In this document: positions 31,979 to 39,069 of the stretch, in pieces
Position numbering within the stretch: the stretch's first letter is position 1
Layout: every line of letters begins with the position of its first letter
DNA from: Aquificaceae bacterium
Lineage (GTDB): Bacteria; Aquificota; Aquificia; Aquificales; Aquificaceae
Assembly: GCA_025057455.1 (NCBI GenBank)
Contig: JANWWY010000002.1
Span: 1-64,000, forward strand
Reading direction: 5' to 3'
Length of the DNA: 64,000 nt
Translations under genes and position numbers: made by a program
The notes under the pieces: model-generated
Database searches by the model: none
What the model saw: the letters and a program-made list of their open reading frames with translations, nothing else
Told to the model about the DNA's origin: nothing

Positions 31979-33337
31979 ATGTTTAGGGAAAAGGTCAAAA
32001 GCTTTCACTTTGTGGGCATAGGCGGTATAGGCATGAGCGGAATAGCCCAAATATTGCTTGATATGGGCTATAAAGTTTCTGGCTCAGACATAAAGGAGAA
32101 CAGGAACATAGAGCTTCTAAGAAAGAAGGGGGCAAAGGTCTACATAGGACACAGAGAGGAAAATGTAGAGGGGGTTCAGGTGGTAGTTTATTCCTCTGCG
32201 GTTTCTGAAAACAACCCAGAAATAAGGAAGGCAAAGGCTTCTGGCGTGCCAGTGATACCAAGGGGTGAAATGTTAGCGGAGATATTCAGGCTGGGTGAGG
32301 GTATTGCGGTGAGCGGGTCTCACGGAAAAACCACAACCACATCTATGATAGCCCATACCTTCCACCTCGCAGGACACGACCCAACGGTACTAATAGGTGG
32401 TGTGCTTCATAGCTTGGGTTCTAACGCCAAGCTTGGCAAGGATAAGCTAATCATATCTGAAGCGGATGAAAGCGATGGAAGTTTTCTCAGGCTTTTGCCG
32501 ACGGTAGCGGTTGTGACCAACGTAGACAAGGAACACATAGGCTTTTATAAAGACATAGAGGACATAAAAATGGCTTTTCTAAAGTTTGTGGACTCTGTCC
32601 CCTTTTACGGTTTTGCGGTTTTAAACATGGATGAAGAAAACTGCACATGGTTGGCTGAGAGGACACACAGAAGGGTTGTTGGCTACGGCATTCATAAGGA
32701 TGCTCAAGTTATGGCAAAAAACCTCAGACTTCTTGAGGGAAGATACCTTTTTGAGCTTTTTTGGGAAGGTAGAAGGCTGGGGGAAGTGCATCTTGGAGTT
32801 CCAGGAAAGCACAACGTATACAATGCCTTAGCCTGTGCTTGTGTATGTTTAGAGGCGGGAATAGAATTTCCCACCATAAAGAAGTCCCTTGAAAGTTTCA
32901 AAAACGCAGAAAGGAGGATTGACCTAAAGGGCTATATAGGAAGTGTTCCCGTATACGACGACTACGGACACCATCCCACCGAAATAAGAGCGGTTTTGAG
33001 AGCTATAAGGGATATGCACCCAGACAGGAGCATCATCCTTGCCTTTCAACCACATAGGTATTCAAGGACTTATCACCTCTTTAAAGAATTTTTAGAGGTG
33101 CTCAAAGAAGCGGACCTTTGTCTTCTCACCGATGTTTATCCTGCTGGAGAAGAAAACTACTACGGTGTAAGGGCTCAAGAGCTTGCGGAGAGAGCGGGCT
33201 GTATTTTCTGTCCAACAAAAGAAGACCTTTTTGATGCAATTGAAGAACAGATTTCAGAGGACAAGGTAGTTCTCTTTATGGGAGCAGGCAACATATCTAA
33301 GTGGTGCGAGGAGTTTTTAACTTTCAAAAGGTCATGA
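31979..33337 (+). CDS. murC: UDP-N-acetylmuramate--L-alanine ligase
   Basis: 'FHFVGIGGIGMSGIAQILLDMGYKVSGSDIKEN', 'VSGSHGKTTTTSMIAH', 'YDDYGHHPTEIRAVL'. Confidence 0.98.
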   Translation: MFREKVKSFHFVGIGGIGMSGIAQILLDMGYKVSGSDIKENRNIELLRKKGAKVYIGHREENVEGVQVVVYSSAVSENNPEIRKAKASGVPVIPRGEMLAEIFRLGEGIAVSGSHGKTTTTSMIAHTFHLAGHDPTVLIGGVLHSLGSNAKLGKDKLIISEADESDGSFLRLLPTVAVVTNVDKEHIGFYKDIEDIKMAFLKFVDSVPFYGFAVLNMDEENCTWLAERTHRRVVGYGIHKDAQVMAKNLRLLEGRYLFELFWEGRRLGEVHLGVPGKHNVYNALACACVCLEAGIEFPTIKKSLESFKNAERRIDLKGYIGSVPVYDDYGHHPTEIRAVLRAIRDMHPDRSIILAFQPHRYSRTYHLFKEFLEVLKEADLCLLTDVYPAGEENYYGVRAQELAERAGCIFCPTKEDLFDAIEEQISEDKVVLFMGAGNISKWCEEFLTFKRS

Positions 33338-34956
33338 GAGGCGTATCGGGGAAAAAATGGGTGCTTCTGAGCGAGCTTATAACTCCAGATGAGCTCTTGT
33401 CCAACAAACTTGGCTACATAAAGGCTCAACTTTTAGCAAACAGGAGGGTGGATGAGAGCATCCTTGAAAGCAAGCTAAAAAACCTTCTCCCCCCCTTTCA
33501 CATCCCCAACATACTGGAAGCGGTGAACCTCATATCGGACTTTGTGCGTGCCGGCAAAAGGATAGTTATCTTTGGAGATTACGATGTGGATGGTGTGACA
33601 GGCACAGCCATACTCTATGACCTTTTAAAAAGGGCGGGTGCAAGAGTTTTACCAATGCTCCCATCAAGGAAAAAGGGCTATGGCCTTACCAAGGATTTGG
33701 TAAGAAAGCTAAACGCCTACGCTGATTTGCTCCTTACCGTAGATAACGGCACCACCGCCCAGGAGGAATTGAGCCTCTGCAACATCCCAACCATCATACT
33801 GGACCATCACAATCCAGGGGATAGCCTACCTAAAGCTCTTATAGTAAACCCTAAACTGGGAAATGGAGAGTTTGAGGAGTTTAAGGAAATATCTTCCTCG
33901 GGGCTGGCTTTTTACTTAGCTACATTACTAAGGAAAGAGCTCGGGATAGATGCGGATGTGCGTGAGTATCTGCACCTTGCATGTCTAGGCACAGTTTCAG
34001 ACGTAATGCCCATGAACCTTCTAAACAGGATAATAGTCTTCAACGGGCTTAAACTTTTAAACCACACCCTCAGGGGTAGTTTCAACGCTCCCGGCATAAG
34101 ACTTCTAATGGAAAGGTCTGGTATAAAACAGGATGTTAGCTCAAGGGATATAGCCTTCTCCATAGCACCCAGGCTTAACGCACCTGGAAGGGTAGCAAGA
34201 CCTTACATAGCCTTTAGACTACTTTTGGAAAAGGATGAAAACAGGGCAAAAGCCCTTGTAGAGAAAATAGACAGGCTAAACCAATACAGAAGACAGCTAA
34301 GCCAGTTAGCTTTTGAAGAAGCTTTAAAGCAGGCTACCCAACAGAAGGGCAGTGTAATTGTGGTAAAGCTGGAGGATTGGGCTGGTGGTGTGGCTGGTAT
34401 AGTGGCAGGTAGGCTATCAAGCCTCTTTTCAAAACCTGTGGTTGTCTTATCCCTTGGCAAAGAATATTCCAGCGCTTCTGTTAGAGGTCCAGAAGGAATG
34501 GATGTATACCTACCACTAAAGATACTCTCCCATCTTTTTGTAAAGTGGGGTGGACACAAATCTGCGGCTGGTTTTACCATAAAAACGGAAGATATTAAAG
34601 TCTTTGAAAACCTTGCGGAGGAGGTTTTCTCCAAGGCACCAATCTTAGAAAACAACCTCTACATAGACATGCCCATGCCTACCCATCAAGTAAGGGAAGA
34701 CCTTTACAACCTTCTCAGAGACCTTGAACCTTACGGAGAAGGCTTCCCTGAGCCTACCTTTCTGTCTGAGCCTGTAGAGATGAAATTAATGAAAAAAGAG
34801 GGTGACAGGATTCTTCTGAGAGCCGGGAACTTCTACCTCTATTGCTGGGACGCAAGAATGCTAAGAAGACTAAATTTCCCTGTCAGGAAGAGAGTGGCTT
34901 ACCAAATAGACAGGAGAAGAAGCAATACCCTTTTGCTTGTGGATGTGGAGGCTTAG
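33334..34956 (+). CDS. recJ: single-stranded-DNA-specific exonuclease RecJ
   Basis: 'IVIFGDYDVDGVTGTAILYDLLKR', 'TVDNGTTAQEEL', 'ILDHHNPGDSLPKALIVNPK', 'GGHKSAAGF'. ATGA overlap with murC. Confidence 0.96.
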   Translation: MRGVSGKKWVLLSELITPDELLSNKLGYIKAQLLANRRVDESILESKLKNLLPPFHIPNILEAVNLISDFVRAGKRIVIFGDYDVDGVTGTAILYDLLKRAGARVLPMLPSRKKGYGLTKDLVRKLNAYADLLLTVDNGTTAQEELSLCNIPTIILDHHNPGDSLPKALIVNPKLGNGEFEEFKEISSSGLAFYLATLLRKELGIDADVREYLHLACLGTVSDVMPMNLLNRIIVFNGLKLLNHTLRGSFNAPGIRLLMERSGIKQDVSSRDIAFSIAPRLNAPGRVARPYIAFRLLLEKDENRAKALVEKIDRLNQYRRQLSQLAFEEALKQATQQKGSVIVVKLEDWAGGVAGIVAGRLSSLFSKPVVVLSLGKEYSSASVRGPEGMDVYLPLKILSHLFVKWGGHKSAAGFTIKTEDIKVFENLAEEVFSKAPILENNLYIDMPMPTHQVREDLYNLLRDLEPYGEGFPEPTFLSEPVEMKLMKKEGDRILLRAGNFYLYCWDARMLRRLNFPVRKRVAYQIDRRRSNTLLLVDVEA

Positions 34957-35448
34957 ATGGCTTTAGGTAGGTCGCATGACTTTTTCAACCTTCTTGCCCT
35001 ACCTTTTTGCCTGTACTATACGCCAAGAGAGTTCTACATACCCTTTATTGGTGGATATCTCTTTGGCACTTTTTTCCTCTCTCCAGACCTTGACCTACCA
35101 AAATCAAAGCCTTCAAAGAGGTGGAAGGTATTTAAGCTCCTTTGGAGACCCTATCATGCCCTTTCCAAACACAGAGGAATATCCCATATACCACTCGTAG
35201 GCACTCTCGTAAGGGTGGGCTACCTGGTGCTTACTTCTGTATTTCTCTACTTTGTTCTTTTAGGCTTTTCCTCAAAGTACGCACCGTGGTTGAAGGAATT
35301 ACTCCTTAGCGTTGACCCTTTTGAGCTTTTTTCCTCGCTTGCAGGCAAGGAGGAAGTTTTTTACTTTGCATTGGGCGTTGTGGCTTCTGAGGTTTTTCAC
35401 CTTATTCTTGACTTTTTGACCAGCTCCTTAAGAAGGTTTAAAATATAG
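34957..35448 (+). CDS. putative metal-binding membrane protein (DUF2227-like)
   Basis: 'SPDLDLPKSKPSKRWKVFKLLWRPYHALSKHRGISHIPLVGTLVR'. Confidence 0.75.
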   Translation: MALGRSHDFFNLLALPFCLYYTPREFYIPFIGGYLFGTFFLSPDLDLPKSKPSKRWKVFKLLWRPYHALSKHRGISHIPLVGTLVRVGYLVLTSVFLYFVLLGFSSKYAPWLKELLLSVDPFELFSSLAGKEEVFYFALGVVASEVFHLILDFLTSSLRRFKI

Positions 35449-35452
35449 AGGA

Positions 35453-36007
35453 ATGAGATTATTAGTCCTTGCCTCCGAGTCAAAAAGGAGGGTTCAAATC
35501 CTTAAAATGCTTGGCTTTAACTTTTTGGTAATACCCTCCTACATAGAAGAGAACCACATGGGACATCCTGTACTAACAGCGAGGAGGCTTGCCTTCAGGA
35601 AGGCTTTTACCGTATGGAAGGACTACAAGTTCGCCACCGTATTAGGTGCGGATACTATAGTAGTATTAGGCAACAAAATATTGGGTAAACCCAGGGATAA
35701 AGAAGATGCCAAGGCTATGCTTAGAAACCTTTCTGGAAAATGGCATAAGGTGATAACAGGCGTAGCAATTCTTTCCCCAAAGGGTAAAATAAGCTTCCAC
35801 GATACCGTATGGGTAAAGTTTGCACCACTAAGCAATAAAGAAATAGAGGAATATGTAGACACGGAGGAACCTATGGATAAGGCAGGAGCCTATGCTGTCC
35901 AAGGAATAGGTGCGAGGTTTATAGAAAAGATATCAGGGGATTTTTACACGGTTATGGGGCTTCCAGCCAGTAAAACCTACAGGATATTGAAGGATGTTTT
36001 GGATTAG
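35453..36007 (+). CDS. maf: Maf family nucleoside triphosphate pyrophosphatase
   Basis: 'LVLASESKRRVQILKMLGFNFLVI', 'VLGADTIVVLGNKILGKPRDKEDAKAMLRNLSG', 'DKAGAYAVQGIGARFIEKISGDFYTVMGLP'. Confidence 0.96.
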   Translation: MRLLVLASESKRRVQILKMLGFNFLVIPSYIEENHMGHPVLTARRLAFRKAFTVWKDYKFATVLGADTIVVLGNKILGKPRDKEDAKAMLRNLSGKWHKVITGVAILSPKGKISFHDTVWVKFAPLSNKEIEEYVDTEEPMDKAGAYAVQGIGARFIEKISGDFYTVMGLPASKTYRILKDVLD

Positions 36008-36113
36008 TCTGTTTTTCCTTGTCCTGTGTGGATGCTCCGCAGTGGTGGACGGCAAGAAGAGTAAGATTGAAGCCGGTGGTGGCGTTCAGATACACATACA
36101 GCATAGACGGTGA
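35994..36113 (+). CDS. candidate 39-aa small lipoprotein (not in supplied ORF list)
   Basis: ATG TTT TGG ATT AGT ... CGG TGA reads MFWISLFFLVLCGCSAVVDGKKSKIEAGGGVQIHIQHRR*: hydrophobic leader then lipobox-like LCGC; overlaps the 3' end of maf. Confidence 0.5.
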   Translation: MFWISLFFLVLCGCSAVVDGKKSKIEAGGGVQIHIQHRR

Positions 36114-36135
36114 TTTACTTGCCAGAAACAGAAGC

Positions 36136-36816
36136 ATGAGTTGTGAGATTTTGCAAAAGGTAGAGGAGAGAATCAAAAGAGCCTGTGAGCGTGCTAAGAG
36201 AAAAAGAGAGGAGGTGCTACTTCTTGGGGCTTCTAAAAGCGTGCCTTCCCAGACGATAAGAGAATTCTACGGATGCGGTCTTAGGAGCTTCGGTGAAAAC
36301 CGTGTTCAGGAATTTTTGAAAAAGCACGAAGAGCTAAGGGATTTAAACATTGATTGGCACTTTATAGGGAGGCTTCAAAGCAACAAGGTAAAGTACATCA
36401 TAGACAAGGTAAGCCTTATTCACTCTTTGGACAGGGAAAGTCTCCTTGAAGAGCTTCAAAAAAGGGCAAAAGCTATAAACAAAGTTCAAGAGGTTTTAAT
36501 AGAAGTGAACGTAGGCGGTGAAGAGACGAAGGGTGGAGTGGAGCCAGATAATCTTAAAGCCTTCTTTGAAAAGTGTCTTTCCGCAAACAGCATTAAGGTT
36601 CTTGGTCTTATGTGCATTCCCCCGTACAGGGAAGACCTAGAAGAGGTCAGAGGCTACTTTTCTCTTTTGAGAGATTTAAAGGAAAAACTTGAGAGAGAGT
36701 ACGGAGTCAGCCTTCCGCATCTTTCTATGGGCATGTCACACGACTTTGAGGTAGCCATAGAGGAGGGTGCAACCATAGTAAGGATAGGAACCCTGCTCTT
36801 TGGTGGGCGCAGATGA
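36136..36816 (+). CDS. YggS-family pyridoxal-phosphate homeostasis protein
   Basis: 'LLGASKSVPSQTIREFYGCGLRSFGENRVQEFLKKHEEL', 'WHFIGRLQSNKVKYI', 'LSMGMSHDFEVAIEEGATIVRIGTLLFG'. Start moved to MSCEILQ at 36136. Confidence 0.96.
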   Translation: MSCEILQKVEERIKRACERAKRKREEVLLLGASKSVPSQTIREFYGCGLRSFGENRVQEFLKKHEELRDLNIDWHFIGRLQSNKVKYIIDKVSLIHSLDRESLLEELQKRAKAINKVQEVLIEVNVGGEETKGGVEPDNLKAFFEKCLSANSIKVLGLMCIPPYREDLEEVRGYFSLLRDLKEKLEREYGVSLPHLSMGMSHDFEVAIEEGATIVRIGTLLFGGRR

Positions 36817-37012
36817 AAGGGTGACCATAAATAAAGCCACGCACAAAATCTGTGCAGTTTAAATGCACCTTACAACCTTAGCTTCTTCTATGGCTGTGTT
36901 TAGTGGCAAAATGATATGATTTACATCATAAAAGATTTTCACACCCTATTCCTAAGTGCTGGTTTTTCCGTGCTTTTTAACCAGAGTTTTTCACATAGAA
37001 TTTCACATTTTG

Positions 37013-37318
37013 CCCAAGAAATTCACACCCTATGGGTAATTTTTACGACCAGAAAGAGGGAATTTCACACCCTGTTTTTAAATAGGGTTTTTCCCGAGAT
37101 TTTTCTGAAGAGGGTTTATATTTAAAAATCAAGAAAAAAGCCATACTTAGAACTATAGGGTGTGAAATTGTGAAAATCTTCTGAAGTTATTCATACTCAA
37201 AGACTTGAAGCATGTATAAAAACAAGAAATGACAAGGCTTTCTGATGGGGTGTGAAAATTCTTTTTCTGAAACCGTTGATAGTCAAGGCTTTCCTGTATG
37301 GGGTGTGAATTTCTTGGG
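37013..37318. repeat. 21-bp inverted repeat, arms 37013-37033 and 37298-37318
   Basis: CCCAAGAAATTCACACCCTAT versus reverse complement CCCAAGAAATTCACACCCCAT (20/21). Confidence 0.9.
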
Positions 37319-37393
37319 GTCTATTATTATATATAAAGTGAAATAAAATATAAAAAAAAGAAAAGAGAAGAGAAGAAGAATAAGAGGAAGAAA

Positions 37394-37405
37394 TTCACAT
37401 GTGAA
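37394..37405. repeat. perfect 12-bp palindrome TTCACATGTGAA
   Basis: Read directly; adjoins the last iteron and the 3' end of bioB. Confidence 0.9.
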
Positions 37406-37416
37406 AATTTCACACC

Positions 37417-38415
37417 CTACTCTGCGCTTACGAGTCTTTCAAGCTTTAAGTCTTCTAAAAGCTGGTAGTCCTTCTTTATATCCCTACCGGCTCTTGTTAG
37501 ATATCCTCCGACCATCATAGCGTTAGTCATAAGAACTGCCATGCCGTGAAAATCTCTTAGGTTTTGCTCTCTTCCACCGCATAGCCTTAGCTCAGCTTTT
37601 GGGTTTGTAAACCTAAACATGGCTATAATCTTTAGGGCTTCTAAAGGTGTCACTCCTGGGGCGTTTTGTAGCGGTGTGCCCTCAATAGGCATTAGGAAAT
37701 TTAGGGGAATAGAATCTACTTCCAGCTCCCTGTAAGTTAGTGCCAAGTCCACTCTGTCTTCGTTGGTTTCTCCCATGCCAAAGATACCACCACAGCAGGT
37801 AGAAAGCCCTACGGACTTAATTCTCTTTATGGTTTCATACCTATCTTTCCAAGAATGTGTGCTTACTATTTTAGGAAAGAAGTTTTCAGAAGCTTCAAGA
37901 TTGTGATTTACTCTTTTTACGCCAGCTTCCTTTAGCTTTTCAAGAGACTCTTCGTCTAGAGTTCCAGCGGAAACGCATACATTTATAGGAAGATTTTCCT
38001 TTTTTATTTCTTCAATTGCATCACATATCTTTTCTACCTCTTCCTTAGTGGCCGATTTTCCGCTTAATACCACACAGTACCTATTGGCTCCAAACTCTAC
38101 ACCTCTGTAAGCTCCTTCCACTATTTCGTCCTTTGGAACGAGGTTGTAAATGTTTATAGGTGTCTTGTATAGCTTTGACTGAGCACAGAATTTGCAATCT
38201 TCTGAACAGGCACCACTCTTGGCGTTAATTATGGAACAGAACTCCACCTTGTTGGACGGATGAAAATGGTTTTTTACCTTCTGAGCTAAGTAGGTGGCAA
38301 GAGCTACATATTCGTCTGGTATGTTTAAAATCCTTAGGGCTGTCTCTTTGTCTATGCGTTGGTAATTTATGGCTTTCTCCGCCACTTCAAACAAAAATAG
38401 CTCTACCCTATCCAT
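37417..38415 (-). CDS. bioB: biotin synthase
   Basis: 'INAKSGACSEDCKFCAQSKLYKT', 'NHNLEASENFFPKIVSTHSWKDRYETIKRIKSVGLSTCCGGIFGMGE'. Confidence 0.98.
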   Translation of the reverse strand: MDRVELFLFEVAEKAINYQRIDKETALRILNIPDEYVALATYLAQKVKNHFHPSNKVEFCSIINAKSGACSEDCKFCAQSKLYKTPINIYNLVPKDEIVEGAYRGVEFGANRYCVVLSGKSATKEEVEKICDAIEEIKKENLPINVCVSAGTLDEESLEKLKEAGVKRVNHNLEASENFFPKIVSTHSWKDRYETIKRIKSVGLSTCCGGIFGMGETNEDRVDLALTYRELEVDSIPLNFLMPIEGTPLQNAPGVTPLEALKIIAMFRFTNPKAELRLCGGREQNLRDFHGMAVLMTNAMMVGGYLTRAGRDIKKDYQLLEDLKLERLVSAE

Positions 38416-38446
38416 GTAAGCCTCCTTATAAAGGTTTTAAAGCAAG

Positions 38447-38662
38447 TTAAATATATATCTCCTGAGTCAGTTCACCTTGGTAATGGAGTCTATCCAGCAG
38501 AGCCTTGCCTCTAAGCGTGTTGAGGGGAATCTCAAACACCTTACCAGAAGAGGCAAAAACTCTTATATTTTCCCCGTCTATTTCTATTTTCTCGGGAGGC
38601 TTACCTTCTTCCGATAGTATTATATTTTTATAAGATAGGTCTTCCTTGACATAAACCTTCAT
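38447..38662 (-). CDS. hypothetical protein
   Basis: 71-aa intact ORF upstream of bioB. Confidence 0.6.
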   Translation of the reverse strand: MKVYVKEDLSYKNIILSEEGKPPEKIEIDGENIRVFASSGKVFEIPLNTLRGKALLDRLHYQGELTQEIYI

Positions 38663-38709
38663 GCTCTATAAGTTATGCTTTTTACTGGTTTTATGGATGA
38701 TAGGTTTAT

Positions 38710-39069
38710 GTGATGAGAGTCAAGTTTAGAATAGCAGTCTATAGTGCGGAAGGCAAAAAGCTGAACAGGGAAGATTTTATTACACGTAAAAGTGCTCTGC
38801 ACAGGGGTATAAGGTATGTGGTTGAATTTAAGTATCTTGAGGCTACCAAATGGCTCATGCTGGCACAGGACTGCATGGAAAAGTATTTACTCCTCGGACT
38901 TTTATACTTATCCTTGGGTCAAGAAAGGGAGGGTAGGGAGTTTTTAAAGGAGGCACAGAATCACCGTAGAATCACCGATTACCTTTTTTTAGTGGAAAAG
39001 CCAGAGGATGGACTAAAAATAATTATTGAAAAGCCAGAAGCCTTTTTGCCTGATTCTCTATTATCCTAG
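38710..39069 (+). CDS. hypothetical protein
   Basis: 119-aa intact ORF; 3' end overlaps the convergent VWA gene by 47 nt. Confidence 0.65.
   Translation: MMRVKFRIAVYSAEGKKLNREDFITRKSALHRGIRYVVEFKYLEATKWLMLAQDCMEKYLLLGLLYLSLGQEREGREFLKEAQNHRRITDYLFLVEKPEDGLKIIIEKPEAFLPDSLLS

Larger units (their letters stand above)
36936..37419. repeat. cluster of TTTCACACCCTA-type iterons in both orientations in a non-coding region
   Basis: + orientation at 36937, 37021, 37063, 37408; inverted (TAGGGTGTGAAA / TGGGGTGTGAA[A/T]) at 37156, 37246, 37299; partial TTTCACAT at 36989 and 37001. Confidence 0.85.

Noticed and set aside
31816-31998. 60-aa - strand ORF 'VAQLDRAWVSGTQGRGFKSPRTR'
   Set aside because: Translation of tRNA-Arg; typical spurious ORF.
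36841-36855. Hairpin GCACA-AAATC-TGTGC after the yggS-like gene as terminator
   Set aside because: Short stem and no proper T-tract.
36916-37125. 69-aa ORF inside the iteron region
   Set aside because: Repetitive low-complexity peptide (FHTLFL… repeats) produced by the TTTCACACCC iterons; no RBS, no coding character.
37394-37405. ParB parS site
   Set aside because: TTCACATGTGAA has an extra central AT compared with the parS core TTCACGTGAA, so it does not match the consensus.
36936-37419. CRISPR array interpretation of the repeats
   Set aside because: Repeats are only ~12 bp, occur in both orientations and have irregular spacing of 42-109 bp; no cas genes.
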